Of a stretch of 64,000 nt of DNA, positions 53,349 to 62,668 are shown in pieces (positions within the stretch are counted from its first letter, which is position 1; every line of letters begins with the position of its first letter). The notes beneath the pieces were generated by a model that did no database searches, was not told the origin of the DNA, and saw only the letters and a list, made by a program, of their open reading frames with translations. The position numbers and the translations under genes were made by a program. The stretch comes from Bacillota bacterium. Lineage in GTDB: Bacteria > Bacillota > Clostridia > Clostridiales > Clostridiaceae. Location: positions 1-64,000 of the forward strand of contig JAUZPI010000004.1 of NCBI GenBank assembly GCA_030706015.1, read 5' to 3'.

Positions 53349-55064
53349 ATGAGTGTAGAAATGAAACAGAAAAGAATAAATGTAGCAATGAAGAGAGAAA
53401 GTGCTGATTTAGTTATTAAAAATGCAAATATAATTAATGTGTTTACCAAAGAAATTATTAAGGGAGACATTGCAATTTGTAAGGATCAAATAGTGGGTAT
53501 AGGTGATTACAGAGGGGTAAGAGAGATTGATGCTGCAGGTAAATATGTTTGTCCGGGATTAATTGATAGCCATGTGCATATAGAGTCAACTATGGTTACA
53601 CCTTCAGAATTTGCAAAGGCAGTAATACCATATGGGACCACCACAATAATTGCAGATCCACATGAAATTGCAAATGTATGTGGAATTAATGGCATTCAAT
53701 TTATGTTGAATCAATCAAAGGCGCTGCCGCTAAATGTTTATTTTATGGTGCCATCCTGTGTTCCAAGCACTCCTTTTGAAAATAACGGTGCTGACTTAAC
53801 TGCTGAGCTGATAGAGCCGCTTCTATCAAATGATAGGATTCTTGGTCTTGGAGAGGTTATGGATTATCCTTCTGTAACTAACGGAACTGAAACCATGCTT
53901 AAGAAGATTGACTTATTTGATAATAAAATTATAGACGGACATTCACCAAATTTAACTGGAGAACAGCTTAATGCCTATCGTGCAGCAGGTATAATGACAG
54001 ATCACGAGTGTTCTACCATAGATGAGGCATTAGAGCGTCTTAGACTAGGTATGTACGTTCAAATAAGAGAGGGATCAGCAGCTAAAAATTTAGAGAGCAT
54101 TGTAAAAGGATTAATTGATAAGAACATGGGATTTAACAGATGCGTATTTTGTACGGATGATAAGCATCTAGAAGATATTAAAAAGGATGGACATATTAGT
54201 TACAATGTAAGGAAGGCTATTTCCTGCGGCGTTGATCCTATTGAGGCGATTTGTATGGCTACTATAAATGCAGCCCAATGCTATAAGCTAAAAAGACTTG
54301 GTGCTATTGCTCCAGGATACTCTGCTGACTTGATAATATTAAGTAATTTAGAAGATTTTCAAGTGGATAGTGTATTGTTTCGTGGTAATATGGTATATGA
54401 AGACAATAATCTGTGCACAGATTTCAATTTAAATATAGAGGATAGAAATGTGTTTAACACAGTTAGAATTCCTAGTATTACAGCTGATGATTTAAAAATA
54501 AGTCTAAAAGGAAATACTGCTACAGTTATAGCATTGACCTCTAATGAGCTTATTACTAAGAAAGAAACAGCTCAGGTTAAGACAACAAATGGAGTATTTG
54601 TGCAGGATGAGTATTTTTCAAAGATTGCTGTTATTGAAAGACATAAGGCAACAAAAAACATTGGTCTTGGAATAGTAAGTAATTTTAATATAAAAAATGG
54701 TGCAATAGCTAGTACCGTAGCACACGATTCTCATAATCTTATTGTTATAGGTGATAATGATGAGGATATGCTTGCAGCTATTGAAGAGATAAAAAGAGTA
54801 AATGGCGGCTATACAGTAGTGAGCAATGGTAAAGTTATGGGGACTCTAGAACTGCCGGTAGCGGGTATTATGAGTGATAATACTGCAGAATATGTGGAGC
54901 AAAAATTAAAACCTATGCTTGAAGAAGCCTTTAAGCTGGGAATAAATAAAAAAGTAGATCCGTTTATAACACTATCATTTCTTGCTCTGCCAGTAATACC
55001 TGAGATTAGAATAACAGACCAAGGGTTATTCGATGTTACACAGTTTAAATTCATCGAATGCTAA
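53349..55064 (+). CDS. ade: Adenine deaminase
   Basis: A 571-aa metal-dependent hydrolase of the amidohydrolase superfamily that converts adenine to hypoxanthine for purine salvage. Motifs are GLIDSHVHIESTM with metal-binding histidines, GLGEVMDYP, IDGHSPNL and VFCTDDKH, and the C-terminal domain with VAGIMSDN is characteristic. The start is ATG 53349 behind GGAGG; an in-frame start at 53316 has no site. I see no purine riboswitch in front of it. Confidence 0.95.
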   Translation: MSVEMKQKRINVAMKRESADLVIKNANIINVFTKEIIKGDIAICKDQIVGIGDYRGVREIDAAGKYVCPGLIDSHVHIESTMVTPSEFAKAVIPYGTTTIIADPHEIANVCGINGIQFMLNQSKALPLNVYFMVPSCVPSTPFENNGADLTAELIEPLLSNDRILGLGEVMDYPSVTNGTETMLKKIDLFDNKIIDGHSPNLTGEQLNAYRAAGIMTDHECSTIDEALERLRLGMYVQIREGSAAKNLESIVKGLIDKNMGFNRCVFCTDDKHLEDIKKDGHISYNVRKAISCGVDPIEAICMATINAAQCYKLKRLGAIAPGYSADLIILSNLEDFQVDSVLFRGNMVYEDNNLCTDFNLNIEDRNVFNTVRIPSITADDLKISLKGNTATVIALTSNELITKKETAQVKTTNGVFVQDEYFSKIAVIERHKATKNIGLGIVSNFNIKNGAIASTVAHDSHNLIVIGDNDEDMLAAIEEIKRVNGGYTVVSNGKVMGTLELPVAGIMSDNTAEYVEQKLKPMLEEAFKLGINKKVDPFITLSFLALPVIPEIRITDQGLFDVTQFKFIEC

Positions 55065-55080
55065 TGAAAGAAGGGATAGG

Positions 55081-55629
55081 ATGAAGTTATTTTTCATAGC
55101 TGATATACATGGTTCAGTATATTATTTGAAAAAAGCCTTAGAGAATTATAAGAAAGAAGAGGCTGATTATATAGTTATTTTAGGAGATGAACTGTATCAT
55201 GGTGCCAGAAATCCACTGCCAAGAGATTATAATCCCAAAGAAGTTTCTGAATTACTTAATAGCCATAAGGATAAGATTATTGCTGTAAGAGGAAATTGCG
55301 ATAGTGAAGTGGATGAAATGGTATTAGATTATCCTATGATGGCTGACTATTCAATAATATTATATAATAATAAAAGATTATTTTTAACTCATGGCCATAT
55401 ATATAATGAGAATAATTTGCCAGCACTAAGTAGTGGCGATGTGCTTATTCATGGGCATACTCATGTCCCTATAGCTAAAAAGGTAGGGAACATATTCGTA
55501 ATTAATCCTGGTTCTATTACCTTTCCAAAGGAGGATAGCTCTAATTCTTTTGGAGTCTTAGAGAACAACGTATTCTTTATAAAGAACTTAGAAGGAAATA
55601 CCTTTAGGGAAATTTGTTTTGAGGAATAA
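55081..55629 (+). CDS. YfcE-type metallophosphodiesterase
   Basis: A 182-aa calcineurin-like phosphoesterase (MJ0936/YfcE group). Metal motifs are DIHGS, GDELYHG, GNCDSE and the paired HGHIYN and HGHTHVP. The start is ATG 55081 behind AAGAAGGGATAGG, 16 bp from the adenine deaminase stop. It may act on phosphodiesters; substrate unknown. It lies just before a two-component system. Confidence 0.88.
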   Translation: MKLFFIADIHGSVYYLKKALENYKKEEADYIVILGDELYHGARNPLPRDYNPKEVSELLNSHKDKIIAVRGNCDSEVDEMVLDYPMMADYSIILYNNKRLFLTHGHIYNENNLPALSSGDVLIHGHTHVPIAKKVGNIFVINPGSITFPKEDSSNSFGVLENNVFFIKNLEGNTFREICFEE

Positions 55630-55642
55630 GGAGGAGGAACTT

Positions 55643-56332
55643 ATGCCTTTAGTAAATAATGAACAAGTTAATATTCTTGTAGTTGATGATGAAGAAAGTA
55701 TAGTTGAGTTTATTAAAATGGGATTAGAAGGTGAAGGCTTCACCGTATATACTGCCTTTGATGGAAATGAGGCAGTTAACGCAGCAAAGGCAGTAAATCC
55801 ACACATCGTAATATTAGATATTATGCTGCCTGGAATCAGTGGCTTTGAGGTGTGTTCAGAAATAAAAAAGGCTATAAAGACATCTATTATTATGCTTACA
55901 GCTAGAGATGAAGTAGATGATCGGGTTAAGGGATTAGATTTAGGCGCAGATGATTATATGGTTAAGCCTTTTAGTTTTAAGGAACTTATAGCTAGAATTA
56001 ATGCAAGACTGCGCAATAATTTTCCTGAGCTTACTACTGATAATTCAACTGGTGGATTTAATATAGATGATGGAGCACATGAAATTTATTATCTAGGAAA
56101 GCTGCTAGATTTAACTCCTACGGAATATAATCTGCTAAAATACCTGCTCGCTAATGTTGGGTTGGTGCTTAGTAAAACCACAATTCTTGAAAAAGTATGG
56201 GGATTTGACTTTAATGGGGAAGCCAATATTGTTGAGGTATATATAAGATATTTGCGAGATAAGATAGGAGATAAGGAGCATAATATTATTCGTACTGTGC
56301 GAGGCGTAGGCTATAAGGTGATAGTACAATGA
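55643..56332 (+). CDS. OmpR-family response regulator (PhoP-like)
   Basis: A 229-aa response regulator with receiver (1-120; acidic D15, D16, E17; phospho-acceptor D59; K in MVKPFSF) and winged-helix DNA-binding domain (about 135-229, RTVRGVGYK). The start is ATG 55643 behind GGAGGAGG; a longer frame to 55619 lacks a site. It overlaps its kinase by 4 bp (ATGA). PHO-box-like repeats lie in front of the gene at 58066 downstream. Confidence 0.9.
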   Translation: MPLVNNEQVNILVVDDEESIVEFIKMGLEGEGFTVYTAFDGNEAVNAAKAVNPHIVILDIMLPGISGFEVCSEIKKAIKTSIIMLTARDEVDDRVKGLDLGADDYMVKPFSFKELIARINARLRNNFPELTTDNSTGGFNIDDGAHEIYYLGKLLDLTPTEYNLLKYLLANVGLVLSKTTILEKVWGFDFNGEANIVEVYIRYLRDKIGDKEHNIIRTVRGVGYKVIVQ

Positions 56333-57873
56333 GAAAATGGGGAGGATTGCAAAGGACTAAGAGCTTGCAATGGAAGCTTTTATCGAGATTCTTTTTAATA
56401 TTAATGCTTTTACTGTTGATAATGGAAGCCTATCAGTATATGAGCATGAAACAAAATTTATATAAGAGTAGAGAACAGGTTTTAGAAACAAGATTTCATA
56501 ATGTAGAAGGACCTATGGTAGATCAAATACAAACAGAAGAAGAGCTTAAGGCTAAAGCAAATTCTTTTGTAGAAGATATGGTGGATATAAATATCAGCGC
56601 AGCAGTAATAGACAAGAATGGGAATCGCGCAGCAGGTGCTAGCAAATCAGGAAACGAATTGAAACGTGATAGTGAAGATAATCATACCAATTTACTATCC
56701 ATTAATAATCAGGGACCAGGTAAGCCGATGCCGGCTATACCAATTCCTAAATTATCACAGGAGGAATATAAGCAACTACTTCATCGAGATGGGAATTTAG
56801 AAGGATATACAATAGTTAGAGACGAAAACAACAGTTTGCAGGTAGTTATCTTTCGTAAAATAGGAGATATACATTCGCCTTCAGGTTTAATTCAGCTTAC
56901 TACTTCTGCAGAGCCAGTAAATAGTATGCTTTTGCAACAGCTTTACATATTTATTGGGGCTTCGATTTTAGTGCTAATAATAGGAGGAATACTTGGAGCT
57001 ACAGTGTTTAAGTATACTCTTAAGCCGCTGCATAATGTTACAGATACCGTTGAAAAGATAAATGTAGAACAGTTAAATACACGGCTGAATGTAGAAACTG
57101 GTCAATTAGAAATAGACAAACTATCTAATGCTTTTAATAAAATGCTTGGTCGAATAGAGGATTCTTTCGAGCAGGAGCAATATATAAAAGAAAAAATGCG
57201 ACAATTTATTTCAGATGCCTCACATGAGCTAAGAACACCGCTAACTTCAATACATGGCTTTGTAGAGGTCTTATTGAGGGGGGCGGCGAAAAATGAGAAG
57301 CAATTAGATTTAGCATTGAACAGCATTCTTATGGAGAGTGAACGTCTTGCTAAATTAGTTAATGACTTGTTATTATTAACCAGACTAGATCAGAAGTTGC
57401 CCATAGAAGTACAAGTTGAGAATTTAAAGGATATTATTGAAGAGGTATATCCTCAATTGCAGATTTTAGCAGGAGAGAGAAAAATAGAATTACATCTAGA
57501 TGATAAAATTATTATTAAGGCAAATCGCAACCAAATAAAACAGGTTATTTATAATTTGGTTCAGAATTCTATACGGCATACTGATGAAAAAGAAGGTATA
57601 GTAGCTATCAGTACAAGTATTGTTGATAAGTTTGCAGTATTAAAGGTAACAGATAACGGAACAGGTATACCTAAAGAACATCTAACTGAAATATTCGATA
57701 GGTTTTTTAGAAGTGAAACTCATAGATCACGCAAACATGGAGGGTATGGATTAGGTCTTTCTATAGTAAAGTCCATAGTAGATGCTCATGATGGCACTAT
57801 TGAGGTGCAGAGTGAGGTTGGAGATGGAACTACTTTTGCTGTATATTTAAGTACAAATAATAACCAAAGTTGA
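56329..57873 (+). CDS. Sensor histidine kinase
   Basis: A 514-aa kinase with two membrane helices (about 16-37 and 203-226), an extracytoplasmic domain between them (about 40-200, with a Pro-rich GPGKPMPAIPIPK stretch), a HAMP domain (230-283), a histidine in SDASHELRTPL (H299) and an ATPase domain with NQIKQVIYNLVQNSIRH and DNGTGIPKE. It phosphorylates the upstream regulator. It overlaps that gene by 4 bp. The stimulus is unknown. Confidence 0.9.
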   Translation: MRKWGGLQRTKSLQWKLLSRFFLILMLLLLIMEAYQYMSMKQNLYKSREQVLETRFHNVEGPMVDQIQTEEELKAKANSFVEDMVDINISAAVIDKNGNRAAGASKSGNELKRDSEDNHTNLLSINNQGPGKPMPAIPIPKLSQEEYKQLLHRDGNLEGYTIVRDENNSLQVVIFRKIGDIHSPSGLIQLTTSAEPVNSMLLQQLYIFIGASILVLIIGGILGATVFKYTLKPLHNVTDTVEKINVEQLNTRLNVETGQLEIDKLSNAFNKMLGRIEDSFEQEQYIKEKMRQFISDASHELRTPLTSIHGFVEVLLRGAAKNEKQLDLALNSILMESERLAKLVNDLLLLTRLDQKLPIEVQVENLKDIIEEVYPQLQILAGERKIELHLDDKIIIKANRNQIKQVIYNLVQNSIRHTDEKEGIVAISTSIVDKFAVLKVTDNGTGIPKEHLTEIFDRFFRSETHRSRKHGGYGLGLSIVKSIVDAHDGTIEVQSEVGDGTTFAVYLSTNNNQS

Positions 57874-57878
57874 TATGA

Positions 57879-57925
57879 AAAATGATTGGAATAGCAATAT
57901 TGTGTTGTTCTAGTCATTTTTATTT
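57879..57925 (+). terminator. Terminator after the two-component genes
   Basis: AAAATGATTGGAATA pairs with TGTTCTAGTCATTTT (three G-U pairs) around gcaatattgtg, followed by TATTTTATGG. Confidence 0.75.
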
Positions 57926-57962
57926 TATGGAAATGTGTGAATTGTGGGCTTTGTGTGATATA

Positions 57963-57990
57963 TTAACATTCCATTAAAAAACCTTTAACA
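57963..57990 (+). promoter_or_regulatory. Three TTAACA-like repeats at 11-bp spacing (PHO-box-like)
   Basis: TTAACA (57963-57968), TTAAAA (57974-57979) and TTAACA (57985-57990) are exactly 11 bp apart, the pattern bound by OmpR/PhoP-type regulators, upstream of the repeat-protein gene at 58066. A TATTAT-type -10 lies at about 58003-58008. Confidence 0.55.
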
Positions 57991-58065
57991 TATTTCGAGG
58001 TCTATTATATTTGGCTCATTAATTACGATACTGAAAACATAAAACATTAAAGGAGTGAAGTAATA

Positions 58066-58779
58066 ATGAGCAGTAACACTATTAATCCATATGCATATTC
58101 TTATGTTTATGGATCTACAGTAACTAACACTGGAGTTCAAGGCAATACACCAGTATCAGATAATAATTCAGATACTGCTGTAAGTGCTGTTAACACAAGT
58201 GGTGATTCAATTCAAATCAGCAGCATTGCAGTAGATAGCACAAACCAAGAGCAATCAAACCCTTTTGTAAATGCATTAGATAGCTTAGTAACAGCAGGAA
58301 CAATCACTCAGGATCAGGAGAATGCTATAAAGAGTACCATGGAAGCAGCAAGAAAATCTCATCATCATAATGGTTACTCAAGCAGTGGTAATAATAAAGC
58401 CGGCAATCCATTAGAAGCTTTAGTGTCAAATGGAACTATAACTTCAGACCAAAAGGATGCTATTAAGAAAGCTTTAGATGCCTCAAGACCAGCACTACCG
58501 CCAAGACCACAGGATGGAGTAAATCCTTTAAAAGATTCATTAGACAGCTTGGTAAAGGCAGGAACAATCACTCAGAATCAAGAAGATTCTATTACAGCTG
58601 CCTTAGAAGCAGCAAGAAAATCTGGTCACAAACATCATAAAAAGCCAGAAGAAATGCTTAAGAGTACATTAGATAGCCTAGTAACAGCTGGGACTATAAC
58701 TCAAGATCAGGAAGATTCCATTACTAGTACATTAGATTCAACATCAAAATCAGCTGACACAAGTAATAATCAGCAATAA
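58066..58779 (+). CDS. Repeat protein with four SHOCT-like helix-GTIT-helix units
   Basis: A 237-aa protein I do not recognise as a named family. Four repeats of the pattern LDSLVTAGTITQDQExxI occur at about 66-98, 114-140, 154-187 and 196-226, joined by Ser/His-rich linkers (SHHHN, GHKHHKK). Each looks like a short hairpin similar to the SHOCT motif. There is no signal peptide or membrane helix, and the N-terminal 65 residues are Ser/Thr/Asn-rich. The start is ATG 58066 behind AAGGAGTG. It follows the two-component operon and has PHO-box-like repeats in front, so it may be its target. Function unknown. Confidence 0.75.
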   Translation: MSSNTINPYAYSYVYGSTVTNTGVQGNTPVSDNNSDTAVSAVNTSGDSIQISSIAVDSTNQEQSNPFVNALDSLVTAGTITQDQENAIKSTMEAARKSHHHNGYSSSGNNKAGNPLEALVSNGTITSDQKDAIKKALDASRPALPPRPQDGVNPLKDSLDSLVKAGTITQNQEDSITAALEAARKSGHKHHKKPEEMLKSTLDSLVTAGTITQDQEDSITSTLDSTSKSADTSNNQQ

Positions 58780-58799
58780 CATATTAAATTTATAAGAAT

Positions 58800-58833
58800 G
58801 ACTCTCTATTTGTTTTATAGGGAGTTATTTTTG
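58800..58833 (+). terminator. Terminator after the repeat protein
   Basis: ACTCTCTAT (58801-58809) pairs with ATAGGGAGT (58817-58825), followed by TATTTTTGT. Confidence 0.75.
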
Positions 58834-58932
58834 TATTAAAAAGATACTGCTATTTAAAGAATCTAGATTTAGGATTATAATAAAGGTTAAGAAATATTGG
58901 TAAACACGAGATACTTTAAGGAGTGAATATTA

Positions 58933-59742
58933 ATGGAATTATTAAAAGCAATAGCTGAAAACCTAACGTCAGTAAAAGAAAAATCACCGCTTATACACCA
59001 TATAACGAATTACGTTACTGTAAATGATTGTGCAAACATGGTACTAGCTCTAGGTGGATCTCCAGTAATGGCTGATGATATAGAAGAAGTCCAACAGATG
59101 GTATCCTTTGCTGGGGCTTTAGTTATAAATATAGGAACATTAAACCAAAGAACTATAGAATCCATGATAGCAGCAGGTAAAAAGGCAAATGAACTAGGAA
59201 TTCCAGTGATTTTAGACCCTGTAGGAGTAGGTGCTACAGATTTAAGAACTAAAACTGCTGACAGACTTTTAAAAGAAGTAAAGATGTCAGTTATAAGAGG
59301 AAATATGTCAGAAATAAAGATTCTATCTGGATTAAATGTAGAAATCAAAGGAGTAGATTCTGCTGCAGACGATACCGACGGCAGAGAAATTGCAGTAGGT
59401 TTATCTAAGAGATTAAATTGTGCAGTTGCTATAACTGGAGCTGTAGATATAATTGCAGAAGGTGATAAAGTATGCCTAATAAGTAATGGTGATAAAATAC
59501 TATCAAAGGTTACTGGTACAGGCTGTATGAGTACTTCACTTATAGGAACTTATGCTGGGGCTTCAAAGGATTACTTTACCGCAGCGGTTGCAGGGGTTAT
59601 GACAATGGGCCTCGCGGGAGAACTTGCTTTTAAGTCCTTAGAATCAGAAGATGGAATAGGGACTTTTAAGGTAAGACTATTTGATGAAATATATAAGATG
59701 AATGAAGAAAAATTGATTTCTGGTGGTAAGCTTCTGTTTTAA
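58933..59742 (+). CDS. thiM: Hydroxyethylthiazole kinase
   Basis: A 269-aa kinase that phosphorylates 4-methyl-5-hydroxyethylthiazole in thiamine salvage. Motifs are HHITNYVTVNDCANM at the substrate site, LDPVGVGAT, RGNMSEI and the catalytic GTGCMSTS with C198. The start is ATG 58933 behind AAGGAGTG. Other thiamine genes are not near, and I see no TPP riboswitch, so it probably stands alone with its own terminator. Confidence 0.95.
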   Translation: MELLKAIAENLTSVKEKSPLIHHITNYVTVNDCANMVLALGGSPVMADDIEEVQQMVSFAGALVINIGTLNQRTIESMIAAGKKANELGIPVILDPVGVGATDLRTKTADRLLKEVKMSVIRGNMSEIKILSGLNVEIKGVDSAADDTDGREIAVGLSKRLNCAVAITGAVDIIAEGDKVCLISNGDKILSKVTGTGCMSTSLIGTYAGASKDYFTAAVAGVMTMGLAGELAFKSLESEDGIGTFKVRLFDEIYKMNEEKLISGGKLLF

Positions 59743-59773
59743 TAATTAAGTTTAGCTAATTCAAAATATCAGG

Positions 59774-59818
59774 GTAGATAAGGTTATCTATACGAAGCAG
59801 CCTTATCTACTTTTTTTT
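59774..59818 (+). terminator. thiM terminator
   Basis: GTAGATAAGG (59774-59783) pairs perfectly with CCTTATCTAC (59801-59810), followed by eight T. Confidence 0.95.
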
Positions 59819-59950
59819 ATAAAGTTTGCTATTATTATATTTATTATTATAAATTTAATGTATAATTCTAATATATTCAGTATTTTATTGTTTGTTTCTA
59901 GGAATAAGAAATTTCTATTGTACATATTATTGTAAAGGAGAAAGACTAAT

Positions 59951-60541
59951 ATGCTTACTTTAATGTATGTAGCAGTTGCTATTTCAACTCTAATTGTTTT
60001 TTTGTTATTTAGACTCCAAGCTTCTAAATTAAAGAAAAGAAAAGGTGATTCTAATTATAGATATAAAAGAATGTGGGGGATTGTATTTGTAGACAGTGTT
60101 ATTTTTTGTATGCTGTTTATTTCTATTGCATTTATTTTTCCTTTTTTAGAATGGCATTTAGGAGCAAAAGACTATCAGATAGAAGATGAGGTTTTAGGTG
60201 AGACTGATATTAAGCCTATATCTCAATCAAATAACAACATATATGTAAGAGAACAGTACGATTCAAATAATAATAAGAAGTATATAGTTAATGTAGGTGG
60301 ACGATTACAAGAATATGATAGCAGTTCTACAACAATAGATGAAAATAATATTAACAAAAATAATGTTAGAATTACAGATGTTGCTGAATACAATGTATAT
60401 GAATTGAGGGGACGCGGCATAATCGTCAATTGTGTTAATGATATGTATGCCAATGTATATATAAATAACACTCAAAAGATTTATTTGAGGAAAAAAAATC
60501 AAATATGTGTTCCCCAAAATGCTGTTGAGAAATCTAAATAA
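59951..60541 (+). CDS. Membrane-anchored protein of unknown function
   Basis: A 196-aa protein with two N-terminal membrane segments (about 3-20 and 38-62) and an outer beta-rich, Asn-rich domain (70-196). I do not recognise a family. The start is ATG 59951 with AAAGGAG about 8 bases upstream. It stands alone between two terminators. Confidence 0.55.
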   Translation: MLTLMYVAVAISTLIVFLLFRLQASKLKKRKGDSNYRYKRMWGIVFVDSVIFCMLFISIAFIFPFLEWHLGAKDYQIEDEVLGETDIKPISQSNNNIYVREQYDSNNNKKYIVNVGGRLQEYDSSSTTIDENNINKNNVRITDVAEYNVYELRGRGIIVNCVNDMYANVYINNTQKIYLRKKNQICVPQNAVEKSK

Positions 60542-60581
60542 GCTTATAAGAGTATATATTAAGGAACAAGATGTTGGCATA

Positions 60582-60618
60582 AAGGATATACCCATGAAGA
60601 ATCATAGGTATATCCTTA
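60582..60618. terminator. Bidirectional terminator
   Basis: GGATATACC (60584-60592) pairs with GGTATATCC (60607-60615); it overlaps the stop of the convergent thioredoxin-like gene. Confidence 0.8.
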
Positions 60619-60876
60619 TTTTAATGCCTTTTCAAATACTTCTCTAACAATATCCTTTGTTGGAACTCCCTCGTGGATTTTAACGCCATCGACATAGTAG
60701 GTAGGCACATAGTAATAATTATATTGTTTAGCTGCTTCAGGTTCACGTTCCTCATCAATTACTCTAACTTCTATATCTGCATACTTTGGGTTTTCTGCTG
60801 ATAACTCCCTCATCCAGCCAGATGCTTGTTTGCAATATGGACACCAATCAGTTATAAGCATAATTACAGGTTTCAT
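60616..60876 (-). CDS. Thioredoxin/glutaredoxin-like protein with CPYC motif
   Basis: An 86-aa thioredoxin-fold protein. The redox motif W-C12-P-Y-C15 and the cis-proline YVPTYYVDG are present, and the length is short like glutaredoxins. It should carry out thiol-disulfide exchange in the cytoplasm. The start is ATG 60876, GGCGGTGATATGAA upstream. It is not linked to a reductase gene here. Confidence 0.85.
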   Translation of the reverse strand: MKPVIMLITDWCPYCKQASGWMRELSAENPKYADIEVRVIDEEREPEAAKQYNYYYVPTYYVDGVKIHEGVPTKDIVREVFEKALK

Positions 60877-61042
60877 TTCATATCACCGCCTAATTTTTTC
60901 ATCATATATATGTTTTTATAATATAAAAAAATTATACACTATTTTTGATTTATTTTGTATTAGATGAATTTAGTAGTGCTCACCAAAAATGCTCTATATA
61001 TTTTTCTAATGAGAGAAAATAAACACTTTGAGGTGCATTAGT

Positions 61043-61687
61043 ATGGGCATTAGTGAAAGAAAAGAGCGGGAGAAGCAAAGGCGGAACAATGATATTATAG
61101 ACGCTGCAGAAAGAGTATTTTTTTCAAAAGGAATAAATGATACCACTATGGACGATATAGCCAAGGAGGCTGAATTGAGTAAAGGAACGTTATATCTTTA
61201 CTTTAAAAATAAAGTTGATTTGATTTTTGCGGCGAAATTAAGAGGCTATAGTATACTTAAATCTATGTTTGAAGAGGTACTTGCTTCAAAGGACACTGGT
61301 TTAAATAAGGTTTTAGCCTTAGGATATACATATTATAATTTCATTAAAAACTACAAAAACTACTACAGTATATTTGTTTATTGTAATTCCATTGATGTAA
61401 CATTAAGAGAAGCTAGTAATTATAAGCAAGAGGTTCAAGCTTGTAATGATATACTGATATCAAATCTATCTAAGGTTGTTTCAGAAGGAATAGATGACGG
61501 TAGTATAGGAAAGGATAAAGAACCGGAAAAAACAGCAATAATTTTATCAGCTATGTTTTTAGGTACCGTAGAAAACTTATTGAGAATGGAGAGTAGTACT
61601 ACTGCCGCACATTTTTACGATAGGTTTACTACAGAAGAATTAATAGCTAGTACGGAAAAAATGATAAAGGATTCTCTATGTAGTTAG
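61043..61687 (+). CDS. TetR-family regulator
   Basis: A 214-aa regulator with a TetR DNA-binding domain (10-60: NDIIDAAERVFFSKGINDTT, ELSKGTLYLYFKNK) and a helical ligand-binding C-terminus. The start is ATG 61043 behind GAGGTG; an upstream TTG at 61028 overlaps it. It faces no obvious target gene and ends at a terminator, so its target lies outside the visible neighbourhood or is itself. Confidence 0.85.
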   Translation: MGISERKEREKQRRNNDIIDAAERVFFSKGINDTTMDDIAKEAELSKGTLYLYFKNKVDLIFAAKLRGYSILKSMFEEVLASKDTGLNKVLALGYTYYNFIKNYKNYYSIFVYCNSIDVTLREASNYKQEVQACNDILISNLSKVVSEGIDDGSIGKDKEPEKTAIILSAMFLGTVENLLRMESSTTAAHFYDRFTTEELIASTEKMIKDSLCS

Positions 61688-61698
61688 AAATTAGTTAA

Positions 61699-61731
61699 GG
61701 CTTGAAAGTGACCACTTTTAAGTCTTTTTTG
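61699..61731 (+). terminator. Terminator after the TetR gene
   Basis: GGCTTGAAAGT pairs with ACTTTTAAGTC (61712-61722, two G-U pairs), followed by TTTTTTGTTT. Confidence 0.7.
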
Positions 61732-61812
61732 TTTAGTAAATATAAATAAGCCGAGAAAGCTTGTTTAATCTTCTTTTATATAGTTAATAGAAATTTTCCG
61801 TAAGCCTTAACT

Positions 61813-62184
61813 TTACTTGCTGATTTCTGCTCTAATATAGGTATTACTTAACTGTTTTATTGTGATTGCTTTGTCCGGGTCAACATTAGGAATACTATAA
61901 ACTTCGCGTTCAACTAAACTTTGATCTGCATCAAGACTTGTGCTTTGTGTTCTTCCCAAGTGTTTGTCGACAGAGTTAACACTTTTATCTGTCACATTAT
62001 AAGTCTTGTTGTTCCGTTTTACCCATACTGGAACATCTCCAATTTCTACTATAGTTTTTGCATTGTTGCTTATATTTATTTTAGATGAGTAATAAAAAAC
62101 AAGTATGCCTATAATTATAACAGTGATTATACAAAATATAATTACTAACCTAGATTGGATAAGTTTAATGTGTGACTTAACCAT
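61813..62184 (-). CDS. Small protein with N-terminal membrane anchor, unknown function
   Basis: A 123-aa protein with one N-terminal membrane segment (about 12-32) and an extracytoplasmic polar tail containing EIGDVPVWVKRNNKTY and ITIKQLSNTYIRAEI. I do not recognise a family. The start is ATG 62184 behind GGAGGGGGTAAT. Confidence 0.55.
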   Translation of the reverse strand: MVKSHIKLIQSRLVIIFCIITVIIIGILVFYYSSKINISNNAKTIVEIGDVPVWVKRNNKTYNVTDKSVNSVDKHLGRTQSTSLDADQSLVEREVYSIPNVDPDKAITIKQLSNTYIRAEISK

Positions 62185-62556
62185 ATATTACCCCCTCCAT
62201 AATTTATTAGAATTCAAATGAATTTCGTGTAATTAATGCAAGTACTAAAACGGCTCTTGATAAAAGCTTCTTGTTTGTTATACTATTCTTACTAAAATGT
62301 TGTATACTATGTAATAATTATGCAGAATATACAATGCCTTAACATATATTTCATATATGTACAAGCAGGAGATTGCATTTTATTAGTTTTGTAGCTTAAT
62401 AAAATTATTTAATAAAAGAATACATCCGATAGAGAATATTTAAACCGAATTTCGAATAAATACATATGCTAAAGTTGTGGAGCGGTTAATTTGGGATTAA
62501 GAATAAACTTAAAGAGATCCGTATGAAAGAATTTATTAGGAGCGTTAATGAAACAT

Positions 62557-62582
62557 GGTACCCGGAATAAGGTATCTTTTTT
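62557..62582 (+). terminator. Terminator-like hairpin in the PucR upstream region
   Basis: GGTACC pairs with GGTATC (one G-U) around a short loop and is followed by TTTTTT. Confidence 0.55.
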
Positions 62583-62649
62583 ATTGTATCAGAAATCATG
62601 CTGGTTTTTAATAATATATACAGAAATATTTTTAGCATATTGCTGATTT

Positions 62650-62668
62650 GTCAACAAATGCGTTGACA
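62650..62668. promoter_or_regulatory. GTCAAC-N6-GTTGAC operator overlapping the -35 box
   Basis: An 18-bp inverted repeat that includes the TTGACA -35 at 62663-62668; a -10-like TATTAT/TATAAT follows with a long 20-23-bp spacing. Its position suits regulation of the downstream gene. Confidence 0.5.

Noticed and set aside
53507..53695. Open frame antisense to adenine deaminase
   Set aside because: Shadow of the conserved SHVHIES region; no ribosome site.
58780..58932. TPP riboswitch before thiM
   Set aside because: No CUGAGA-type motif or stem arrangement of the TPP class; only a terminator and short leader.
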